Of a DNA stretch of 64,000 nt, positions 28,188 through 35,323 are shown one piece after another. Positions within the stretch are counted from its first letter, which is position 1. Each line of letters starts with the position of its first letter. The notes beneath the pieces were generated by a model, which was not told the origin of the DNA, made no database searches, and worked only from the letters and a program-made list of their open reading frames with translations. Position numbers and translations under genes: made by a program. The DNA lies in the NCBI RefSeq assembly GCF_024127895.1, contig NZ_JAMYBK010000002.1, forward strand, positions 372,001 to 436,000, written 5' to 3'. This stretch comes from Pseudomonas guariconensis (GTDB lineage: Bacteria; Pseudomonadota; Gammaproteobacteria; Pseudomonadales; Pseudomonadaceae).

Positions 28188-29093
28188 TTAATTCGGGCTT
28201 CGAATCTGGCTAATAGTGTCTGAGTTGTAGAGTGAGTCAAAGCCTGTTGTTGGATGCTCCATTGGACCCGAAGGGATGCCGGTAGTTAGACCTAAAGGTT
28301 CTAACTTGTATTCAAGAGTCAAGAATTTAATTCGATTTTTATATACTTCGTGTAGGCGAAGTCTTTCTTTGAGGATTTCAGGTGGTACTGTTGTCAGGTC
28401 GTACGCTTTTGCTTCGGCTATGTCGCGCCTAACACGTCTGTGAAGATCAGCTCTCTCATGACGGGCCATACTCTGAATGAAAGGGTCTGGGGTGCGTTCA
28501 CTATCAGTGCTCCGGTTATTTGGAGTGGCTGCTTGCGGCGGGCTCGACGTTGCCCTCTGTGACTTAGGTATTCTGCCAAAGAATCGCTTTTTAATGCCTT
28601 TGTAGAGGCTGCTCAACGGCTTGAGGAAAATCGGTACACGTCCTGATGGGTCAATTTTTCCAATGGGATCGCCATTGCAATACATGTATGAATTTATTCC
28701 GCCCGCAGCGAAAGGGCTCAGCTGGTCAGGGGAGTAGAAACGCATCAGGCTGGGATTGTAGATACGGTGCCCACTTCCGAGTAAATAGCTGTTCACCGAA
28801 GGTTCGATAGCTTCCCCGTTGAAGCCAAGCAGTGTCAGTAGCGCGGGAAGGGTTGAAGTTTGGCCATAGGGTGAATAGGTATGCGTTTCTTCATCATTGA
28901 CGCTCTTGGCTCTGAGCACAGAACCTTTTTGGTCTGTCGCTAATAGCCCGTTGGTTGTCTTGTCAGTAAGTTGCTGCTCTACGAGTGGTAAATCAGGTGC
29001 TCGGAAGATCCTACGACTGTACTTATCTGTTCGTACGGAAGCGAGTTTGTCTTCCTGGTAGAAGCACAGAGTGATGATAGAGTTCTTTTTCAT
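28188..29093 (-). CDS. orphan RHS-repeat-associated core protein
   Basis: A 301-residue protein. The start at 29093 gives MKKNSIITLCFYQEDKLASV, the usual opening of short Pseudomonas RHS-core proteins; a further in-frame ATG 72 bases upstream lacks support. The RHS core occupies about residues 70-150 (LGFNGEAIEP, GSGHRIYNPSLMRFYSPDQL, DPSGRVP). After DPSGR the sequence becomes a basic, unique C-terminal region of about 150 residues, where polymorphic toxins place their toxin domain. I recognise no toxin motif in it. Base composition and codon use are clearly AT-richer than the neighbours. No candidate immunity gene lies beyond its 3' end before fdhA. It could be a toxin-tip cassette or a decayed remnant. 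Confidence 0.75.
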   Translation of the reverse strand: MKKNSIITLCFYQEDKLASVRTDKYSRRIFRAPDLPLVEQQLTDKTTNGLLATDQKGSVLRAKSVNDEETHTYSPYGQTSTLPALLTLLGFNGEAIEPSVNSYLLGSGHRIYNPSLMRFYSPDQLSPFAAGGINSYMYCNGDPIGKIDPSGRVPIFLKPLSSLYKGIKKRFFGRIPKSQRATSSPPQAATPNNRSTDSERTPDPFIQSMARHERADLHRRVRRDIAEAKAYDLTTVPPEILKERLRLHEVYKNRIKFLTLEYKLEPLGLTTGIPSGPMEHPTTGFDSLYNSDTISQIRSPN

Positions 29094-29354
29094 GGGCTGG
29101 TTCCCGTTCTCTGCCGAGGGGGAGGCAATTTCCCTACCGCAGAACCCAGTATCATGGCGATGCATTTTGTCGGCTACTGGCAGAAATGATAGGAGAACGC
29201 TACTGGAACGTTAGGCATGGCAGATTTCATACTCCTGTTGCCGAAATTTCCGACGTGCTGGCGCTGGTGCTTGCTGGTTCTAGGAAATACCCTACGAATT
29301 CTGTCGACTCCTATCTGATTGCCCCGGGAAACCTTGCTCTCTAGGCTCACTGGG

Positions 29355-29541
29355 TCGCTGAATCGTTCAGCGATCGGGTGTGGAAACCCGGTGGTACATG
29401 GAACTGCCTGTTACGGCGGCTGTGCGCGGGAGGTCTTCGGACCTACCGGGTTTGCCATGTGCCTGGTTTTCCACCCCGCGTACAGCTGCCACCCCTGATG
29501 TGTGGAAACGGAAGGGCGCAGCTCAGCCTACATGGTGCCGA
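29355..29541 (+). ncRNA. strongly structured leader, candidate cis-regulatory RNA
   Basis: Several nested complementary segments are visible upstream of the small gene at 29543: TCGCTGAA/TTCAGCGA (29355-29373), CGGG-TG-TGGAAA with TTTCCACCCCG (about 29375-29387 and 29469-29478), GGTACATGG/CCATGTGCC (about 29393-29401 and 29455-29463), ACCCGGT/ACCGGGT, and AGGTC-TTCG-GACCT, a classic cUUCGg tetraloop hairpin. The pairings nest into a multi-branch fold. No protein-coding signal is seen, and the family assignment is unknown to me. Confidence 0.55.
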
Positions 29542-29542
29542 T

Positions 29543-29824
29543 ATGAAAAAACTCGTCCCCGACCCACCCCACACCTTCGATCTGCCCAAGGGCACATCCC
29601 TCTCCCACGCCATCAACGACGGTATCGTTCCGATGGAGTTCGTGCTGATGAACGTCAGCCACTACTTGATGTTCGCCTACAGCGACAGCCGTCGTGCCCT
29701 TGAGCGCATCGAGGATGAAGAAACCCGGCAGTTATTGGCGCACGGCTTGCGGGCCATGCAGATTGCCTGGGGGCAGGCGGAGGCGCTGGCATTGGCGGTC
29801 GAAGGGCGCAGCAGCCCTCGATAG
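29543..29824 (+). CDS. small Pseudomonas protein, DUF3077/DUF6124-like
   Basis: A 93-residue protein. The ATG at 29543 gives MKKLVPDPPHTF, the opening shared by small multi-copy Pseudomonas proteins of the DUF3077/DUF6124 type (MxKxVPDPP). The rest is helical and acidic (SHYLMFAYSDSRRALERIED, then LLAHGLRAMQIAWGQAEAL). No signal peptide or membrane segment. No good ribosome site is visible, which fits control by the structured leader upstream. Function unknown. Confidence 0.7.
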   Translation: MKKLVPDPPHTFDLPKGTSLSHAINDGIVPMEFVLMNVSHYLMFAYSDSRRALERIEDEETRQLLAHGLRAMQIAWGQAEALALAVEGRSSPR

Positions 29825-29901
29825 CTGGCCTGGAACAAAGCCCGATGTCGCCAGTCGAATGCCTCGTTTCCCGGCCATTCCGGCCGACGAGGTCCTTCCC
29901 G

Positions 29902-30471
29902 ATGAAAGCATTCACCCTGGCAACCCTGATGACCCTGGCCGCAAGCCCGGCGTTCGCCTTCAACCTCAGCGATGCGGCCAATGCCGTGTCGGCGATGCAG
30001 AGCCAGCAGCAGGGCCAGGTGCAGGCGCCCGAGGCGTCGGCCAACCTGCTCAATACCCTGGGCAGCGAACTGAAGATCACCCCCGAACAGGCGGTGGGCG
30101 GGGCGGGTGCCATGCTGGGCCTGGCGCGCAACAACCTGAGCGACGCCGACTACGGCCAACTGACCAAGGCCGTGCCCGGCCTGGACCTGCTCGCTGGCGC
30201 CAACGCCCTGGGTGGGCTGAACGGCCTGGGTGAGTTGCTGGGCAAGAACAGCGAGAGCCAACCGGCGCTGAGCAATGCCTTGGGCAATGTCGAGAACCGC
30301 AACGACCTGGACAATGCCTTCAAGGCGCTGGGCATGGATACCGGCATGATCGGCCAGTTCGCCCCGCTGATCCTCCAGTACCTGGGCCAGCAGGGCATCG
30401 CCGGGTCGTTGTTGCAGAACCTGGGCAGCCTGTGGGCGACCCCGGCACCGTTGGCTCAACCCTCGGTCTGA
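29902..30471 (+). CDS. DUF2780 secreted protein
   Basis: A 189-residue exported protein with a clear signal peptide (MKAFTLATLMTLAASPAFA). The mature part is Gly/Leu/Asn-rich, with the DUF2780 (VcgC/VcgE) pattern: ANLLNTLGSELKITPEQAVG, AMLGLARNNLSDADYGQLTK, then a second region ending ILQYLGQQGIAGSLLQNLGS. Function unknown. The ribosome site before the ATG at 29902 is weak. It stands alone, convergent with the permease gene. Confidence 0.8.
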   Translation: MKAFTLATLMTLAASPAFAFNLSDAANAVSAMQSQQQGQVQAPEASANLLNTLGSELKITPEQAVGGAGAMLGLARNNLSDADYGQLTKAVPGLDLLAGANALGGLNGLGELLGKNSESQPALSNALGNVENRNDLDNAFKALGMDTGMIGQFAPLILQYLGQQGIAGSLLQNLGSLWATPAPLAQPSV

Positions 30472-30514
30472 AGGCCCCACACGCGCACCCTGTAAGCGCG
30501 TGTGCGGCGTTGGA

Positions 30515-31879
30515 TCACGCGCTTTCCGAGAAGTCCACCAAGCGTACTGGGCGGCGGAAGCCGGCGGTCAGTACGGCCAGGTAAGCCAACCCCAGGGCGA
30601 ACCAGCACAGGCCGATTACCAGGGTCAGCGCCGACAGGCTGGTCCACAGCCACAAGGTCAGGCTCAGGCCGACCAGCGGTACCAGGCCATAGCGCAGCAG
30701 GCCCTTGAGGTTGCGCTGGCTGGCATCGTGCATCAGGTGGGTTTTCACCACCGCCAGGTTCACCGCCGAGAACGCCACCAGTGCGCCGAAGCTGATCAGC
30801 GAGGCCAGGGTGGCCAGGTCGATCACCAGCGCCAGCAGGGAGAACGCCGACACCAGCAGGATGGCGAACACCGGCGTACCGAAGCGTGGCGACAGATAGC
30901 CGAAGCTGCGCTTGGGCAGCACCTTGTCGCGGCCCATGGTGAACAGGATGCGCGACACCGCCGCTTGAGAGGCCAGTGCCGAGCCCAGGCTGCCAGCGAC
31001 GAACGCGGCGGTGAAGAAGTTGGCCAGGAACTGCCCACCCGCCTTGAACATCACCTCGTTGGCCGCCGCATCGGTATTGGCGAAGGTGCTGCCTGGCAGC
31101 ACCAGCTGGCTGATGTAGGCCAGCACGGTGAACAGCAAGCCGGCAAACAGGGTGGTGAGGATGATCGCCCGCGGTACATCGCGGCGGGCGTCGCGGCACT
31201 CTTCGGCCAGGGTCGAGACCGCGTCGAAGCCCAGGAACGACAGGCACAGCACCGCTGCACCGGCCATCAGGGAACCGAAGCCTCGTGCGCTGCCATCGCC
31301 CACCAGCGGCGCGAGGAAGTCGACGGGCTGGCCGCTGCCCAGCGTCTGCCAGGACAGCGCCACGAACACCCCGATGAACACGATCTGCGCGCCGACGATC
31401 AGGTTGCTGGCCTTGGCCACCGAGTGGATGCCGATCACGTTGAGCACCGTCACCAGGGCGATCGAGGCCAGGACGATCGTCCATGCCGGGATGGCCGGGA
31501 AGGCGATGTTGAGGAACAGGCCGATGAGCAGGTAGTTGATCATCGGGATGAACAGGTAGTCGAGCAGCAACGACCAGCCTGCGAGAAAGCCGACATTGGG
31601 GCCGAAGGCGAGGTTGGTGTAGGAGTACGCCGAGCCCGCGACGGGGAAGCGCTTGACCATGAAGCTGTAGGACGTGGCGGTGAACAGCATCGCCAGCAGG
31701 GTGACGAGGTAGGCGCCGGCCGTGCGGCCGCCGGTGATTTCGGTGACGATGCCGTAGGTGGTGAAGATGGTCAGCGGGACCATGTACACCAGGCCGAAGA
31801 ACACCAGGGCGGGCAGGCCCAGGACACGGCGGAGTTGGGCGGGTGCTGCCTCGGCAGCATTGCAAGGTTGATTTGCCAT
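30515..31879 (-). CDS. APC-family amino acid/polyamine permease (PuuP-like)
   Basis: A 454-residue permease with about 12 membrane segments and the APC opening LGLPALVFFGLVYMVPLTIF. The best resemblance I can name is to the putrescine importers (PuuP-type) of pseudomonads (TTYGIVTEITGGR, PVAGSAYSYT). The ATG at 31879 is chosen; an upstream TTG frame extension lacks support. The substrate is not provable from sequence. Neighbours give no pathway context. The upstream 31880-32060 stretch is AT-rich and should contain its promoter. Confidence 0.82.
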   Translation of the reverse strand: MANQPCNAAEAAPAQLRRVLGLPALVFFGLVYMVPLTIFTTYGIVTEITGGRTAGAYLVTLLAMLFTATSYSFMVKRFPVAGSAYSYTNLAFGPNVGFLAGWSLLLDYLFIPMINYLLIGLFLNIAFPAIPAWTIVLASIALVTVLNVIGIHSVAKASNLIVGAQIVFIGVFVALSWQTLGSGQPVDFLAPLVGDGSARGFGSLMAGAAVLCLSFLGFDAVSTLAEECRDARRDVPRAIILTTLFAGLLFTVLAYISQLVLPGSTFANTDAAANEVMFKAGGQFLANFFTAAFVAGSLGSALASQAAVSRILFTMGRDKVLPKRSFGYLSPRFGTPVFAILLVSAFSLLALVIDLATLASLISFGALVAFSAVNLAVVKTHLMHDASQRNLKGLLRYGLVPLVGLSLTLWLWTSLSALTLVIGLCWFALGLAYLAVLTAGFRRPVRLVDFSESA

Positions 31880-32060
31880 CGATCGATCCGGGCGTTTTGT
31901 AGTTGTTGATCGATTTTTATCCAGGTTGGAGGGTGATGACAAACAAAGATTTGTTTATCTCAATTATTAATGTGGATTTTAATCGGGCATCCGTGATGTT
32001 TTTTTGCGGGCCCATTCGCGCCGAACCGCCGCGAATGGGCCGTGCCAGGCAACGAAGACC

Positions 32061-32948
32061 TCAGCCCATCTGCGCCCGCAATGCCTCGATCCGCTGGTCC
32101 TTGTCCAGCCACAGCTGGTTCACCCAGTCCTGCACGGTCTGGCGAAACGCCGGGTCGTTCTCATAGTCGCCATTGCACAGCGCCGGATCCAGCTCGCGCA
32201 CGCGGATGTCGATGATTACCCGGCTGATGTTGCCGCAGAGCAGGTCCCAGAACCCGGGGGCCTTGTCGCCGGGGTAGACGATGGTGACGTCCAGCAGGGC
32301 ATCGAGCTGTTCGCCCAGCGCCGCCAGCACGAAGGCCACGCCGCCGGCCTTGGGCTTGAGCAGGTGGCGGTAGGGCGATTGCTGTGCTTCGCGCTTGGCT
32401 TCGGTGAAGCGGGTGCCTTCCAGGTAGTTGACCACGGTCACCGGCTGGCGCTTGAACAGCTCGCAGGCAGCCTTGGTGATCTCCAGGTCCTTGCCCTTGA
32501 GCTCCGGGTGCTTGTCCAGGAAGGCCTTGCTGTAGCGCTTCATGAACGGGTAGTCCAGCGCCCACCAGGCCAGGCCCAGCAGCGGCACCCAGATCAGTTC
32601 CTTCTTGAGGAAGAACTTGAAGAACGGCACCCGGCGGTTGAGGCTCTCGATCAAGGCGGGGATGTCGACCCAGCTCTGGTGGTTGCTCACGCACAGGTAG
32701 GAGGTGTCCTGGCGCAGTGTCTCGATGCCACGGATATCCCATTGGGTGGGGATGCACAGGGCGAAGATCGCCTTGTCGATTTCCGACCAGGTTTCGGCGA
32801 TCCACATCACCGCCCAGGAGGCGTAGTCGCGGCCACGGCCCGGCAGTACCAGTTTGAGCAGGGCGAAGACCATCAGCGGGCCGATCAGCACCAGGGTGTT
32901 GAGCAGCAGCAGCAGGGTCGTGAGGATGCCGGTCAGCAGGCGACGCAT
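32061..32948 (-). CDS. 1-acyl-glycerol-3-phosphate acyltransferase family protein (YihG-like)
   Basis: A 295-residue membrane acyltransferase of the PlsC/LPLAT superfamily. An N-terminal membrane segment (about 5-35) precedes the catalytic HX4D motif (H90-QSWV-D95) and the EGTRF motif (NYLEGTRFTEAKR). The size and C-terminus resemble E. coli YihG, which shapes phospholipid acyl chains. The start is at 32948. Confidence 0.85.
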   Translation of the reverse strand: MRRLLTGILTTLLLLLNTLVLIGPLMVFALLKLVLPGRGRDYASWAVMWIAETWSEIDKAIFALCIPTQWDIRGIETLRQDTSYLCVSNHQSWVDIPALIESLNRRVPFFKFFLKKELIWVPLLGLAWWALDYPFMKRYSKAFLDKHPELKGKDLEITKAACELFKRQPVTVVNYLEGTRFTEAKREAQQSPYRHLLKPKAGGVAFVLAALGEQLDALLDVTIVYPGDKAPGFWDLLCGNISRVIIDIRVRELDPALCNGDYENDPAFRQTVQDWVNQLWLDKDQRIEALRAQMG

Positions 32949-33025
32949 AAGGGAACTCTTGTTGTGGGAATTAAGCGGGTGGCAATGATAAGCACGGCTT
33001 GGTCCTACGCCAAATTCGTTATGTA

Positions 33026-33052
33026 GCGGCAAGCTTCAAGCTGCAAGAAAAA
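33026..33052 (+). repeat. CAAGC-type repeat arm beside MITE copy 2
   Basis: AGCGGCAAGCTTCAAGCTGC followed by AAGAAAAAGCGGGG matches the left arm of the hairpin repeat at 14103. The right arm after the element (33257-33295) is recognisable only in part (CTTTACTTGCA, GTAGCTGG), so the host hairpin has decayed. Confidence 0.6.
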
Positions 33053-33068
33053 GCGGGGCGGTGGGGGC

Positions 33069-33244
33069 TAATGCTGTTCACTTAAGCAATTGGGGCCGCT
33101 TTGCGGCCCTTCGCGGGCAAGCCCGCTCCCACAAGTACGCTGCAAGCCTCAAGGAATGCACGATCCTGTGGGAGCGGGCTTGCCCGCGAAGGGCTGCAAG
33201 GCAGCCCCTATCGATGTCACATCAGACTTAAGTGAACAGCATTA
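33069..33244. mobile_element. 176-bp REP-bearing miniature inverted-repeat element, copy 2
   Basis: Terminal repeats TAATGCTGTTCACTTAAG (33069-33086) and its perfect inverse (33227-33244) enclose two opposed REPs. The interior is the reverse complement of copy 1, at well over 90% identity by eye. GGCGGTGGGGGC occurs exactly at both edges (33057-33068 and 33245-33256), a perfect 12-bp direct repeat. No coding capacity. Confidence 0.88.
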
Positions 33245-33350
33245 GGCGGTGGGGGCTGTGCTATCTGCCTTTACTTGCACTTCGTAGCTGGAGGAAACCT
33301 ATCCTGCCCGAGTAGTCTAACCACTGTCCTCACTCAAGGAAGCGTAATCC

Positions 33351-33854
33351 GTGAAACCATTGCTTGCCCTGTTGTCACTGCTTGCACTGCCGGTCATGGC
33401 GGCTGAGCCGACTCTTTACGGCCGCTATGAGTACATCACCCTGCCGGAGATTGGCGAAACATTGAAGGCCAAGATGGATACTGGCGCCCTGACGGCTTCG
33501 TTGTCGGCCAGGGATATCGAGCGCTTTACCCGTGATGGCGAGCAATGGGTGCGTTTTCGCCTGGCGACCAAGGATGCCGATGGCAAGGTCTACGAGCACA
33601 AGCTGGCGCGTATCAGCAAGATCAAGGCCCGCTCCGACGAAGAGGACGACGAAGGCGAGACGCTGGAGGCTGCGCGCCGGCCGGTGGTCGAGCTGGAGCT
33701 GTGCCTGGGCGAGGTGAAGCGCACGGTGGAGGTCAACCTGGCTGACCGGAGTAACTTCAACTATCCACTGCTGATTGGCGCCAAGGCGCTGCGTGAGTTC
33801 AAGGCGGCGGTGAACCCGGCACGCAAGTTCACCGCAGGCAAGCCGGACTGCTGA
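33351..33854 (+). CDS. retropepsin-like 'ATP-dependent zinc protease' family protein
   Basis: A 167-residue exported protein of the PF05618 family. The GTG start at 33351 is supported by AAGGA about ten bases upstream and by the signal peptide it creates (MKPLLALLSLLALPVMA). The family motif KMDTGALTASL (Asp43-Thr-Gly) and the later ADRSNFNYPLLIGAKAL match an aspartic-protease-like fold. The 'zinc protease' name is historical and catalytic activity is unproven. Confidence 0.82.
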   Translation: MKPLLALLSLLALPVMAAEPTLYGRYEYITLPEIGETLKAKMDTGALTASLSARDIERFTRDGEQWVRFRLATKDADGKVYEHKLARISKIKARSDEEDDEGETLEAARRPVVELELCLGEVKRTVEVNLADRSNFNYPLLIGAKALREFKAAVNPARKFTAGKPDC

Positions 33855-33919
33855 TTGGCCATTTGGGCCGCTTCGCGCCCCTTTCCGACCGGTATCGGGC
33901 CTGCCTGCGACAGCGCCTG

Positions 33920-34543
33920 TCAGGCCATCGGCACGGTAGCGACCATCGACGGTCGCTTGGCCACCTCGGCATACCAAGCTGCCAGCCCCGGTTGCCGCTC
34001 GCGCCAGCCGAACTGCGGCTGGCGCAGGTCCAGGTAGCCCAGCGCGCAGGCCACGCCGATAGCCGCGATATCGAAGGTCGAGGCCAGCTCGGCCAGGTGC
34101 GCCTGTTCCAGGTCGGCCAGGCTGCGGCGGATCTTGCCGGCCTGGGCCTGGACCCAGCCGTCCCAGCGCTTGTCCTCGGGGCGCAGGAAGGTCTCGTAGC
34201 GGGTCGAGACCGCCGCATCCATGATCGCATCGGCCTGCGACGCCAGCGTCAGCCGGCGCCAGCGCGCCGAACCCTCGCGGGGGACCAGCGGGTTGCCGAC
34301 GTGCTGCAGGTCGAGGTACTCGCAAATCACCCGGCTATCATGCAGCACGGTGCCGTCCTCCAGGCGCAGGGCCGGGATCTTGCCGATCGGGTTGCCCTGG
34401 TTGAGCTGCTCGTCGTCGTTCACCGGGCTGATGTTGACCGCCTGCAAGGTCACGCGGTCGAGCTGCCCGGTTTCGTGCAGCACGACCATCACCTTGCGTA
34501 CGAACGGCGAGAGCGGCGAGTGGAACAGGGTCATGGTCGCCAT
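33920..34543 (-). CDS. glutathione S-transferase family protein
   Basis: A 207-residue GST. The thioredoxin-fold N-terminus has TLFHSPLSPFVRKVMVVLHE (Ser as the likely glutathione-activating residue) and the substrate segment GKIPALRLEDGTVLHDSRVI. A helical C-terminal domain follows. The ATG at 34543 follows GAGGGCAGCC and lies ten bases after the msrA stop, so the two are probably co-transcribed, a sensible pairing for thiol/oxidative stress. Confidence 0.88.
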   Translation of the reverse strand: MATMTLFHSPLSPFVRKVMVVLHETGQLDRVTLQAVNISPVNDDEQLNQGNPIGKIPALRLEDGTVLHDSRVICEYLDLQHVGNPLVPREGSARWRRLTLASQADAIMDAAVSTRYETFLRPEDKRWDGWVQAQAGKIRRSLADLEQAHLAELASTFDIAAIGVACALGYLDLRQPQFGWRERQPGLAAWYAEVAKRPSMVATVPMA

Positions 34544-34553
34544 ATGGCTGCCC

Positions 34554-35219
34554 TCAGTTGCCTTGCAGGCTGGGTGGCAGGCATACGCCAGTGCCACCGA
34601 TGCCGCAGTAGCCGTCGGGGTTCTTGGCCAGGTACTGCTGGTGGTAGGCCTCGGCGAAGTACACGGTCGGCGCCTCGGCGATCTCGGTGGTGATCTCGCC
34701 GAAACCGGCCTTGGTCAGCTCGGCCTGGAACGCCTCGCGGCTGGCCTTGGCCTGCTCCAACTGCTCGGGGCTGGTGCAGTAGATCGCCGAACGGTACTGG
34801 GTGCCGATGTCGTTGCCTTGGCGCATGCCTTGGGTGGGGTTGTGCAGCTCCCAGAACATCGCCAGCAGCTCACGGTAGCTGACCTTGTCCTTGTCGAACA
34901 CCACCAGCACCACTTCGGTATGGCCGGTCAGGCCCGAGCAGACTTCTTCGTAGGTTGGGTTGGGGGTGAAGCCGCCGGCGTAGCCGACCACGGTGCTGAC
35001 CACGCCCTCGCGCTGCCAGAAGCGGCGCTCGGCGCCCCAGAAGCAGCCCAGGCCGAAGATGGCGAAATCGACGTTCTGGAAGAACGGACCCAGCAGTGGG
35101 GTGTCCTTGAACACGTAGTGCTTCTCGGGCAGGGCCATCGGGGTCTCGCGGCCAGGCAGGGCCTGCTCCGCAGTGGGCATGACGTTTTTGTTCACCAGGA
35201 TTTCCGAACGCAGGACCAT
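34554..35219 (-). CDS. msrA: peptide methionine sulfoxide reductase A
   Basis: A 221-residue enzyme reducing methionine-S-sulfoxide in proteins. The catalytic cysteine is C59 in [11 protein letters not shown], and resolving cysteines lie near the C-terminus ([12 protein letters not shown]). AAGGAG precedes the ATG at 35219. The neighbourhood msrA-dipA-aceF-aceE is conserved with P. aeruginosa (PA5018-PA5015). Confidence 0.95.
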   Translation of the reverse strand: MVLRSEILVNKNVMPTAEQALPGRETPMALPEKHYVFKDTPLLGPFFQNVDFAIFGLGCFWGAERRFWQREGVVSTVVGYAGGFTPNPTYEEVCSGLTGHTEVVLVVFDKDKVSYRELLAMFWELHNPTQGMRQGNDIGTQYRSAIYCTSPEQLEQAKASREAFQAELTKAGFGEITTEIAEAPTVYFAEAYHQQYLAKNPDGYCGIGGTGVCLPPSLQGN

Positions 35220-35260
35220 GGCCGCTCCTTGTGTTTATCAGTTGGATAGGTGGCGGAGCC

Positions 35261-35285
35261 ATCGTCGGCAAGCCGGCGATAGGGC
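35261..35285. repeat. single REP-like palindrome
   Basis: ATCGTCGGCAAGCCGGCGAT lies in the gap between msrA and dipA, without the partner seen elsewhere. Confidence 0.6.
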
Positions 35286-35323
35286 TCGAATGGGTTCTAT
35301 AGTGCCCGAGGTTGGCGCCGCTG

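Noticed and set aside
29378..29541. N-terminal extension of the small gene at 29543
   Set aside because: The extension is Cys/Pro/Arg-rich, has no family match and overlaps the nested hairpins; the MKKLVPDPP start is the family one.
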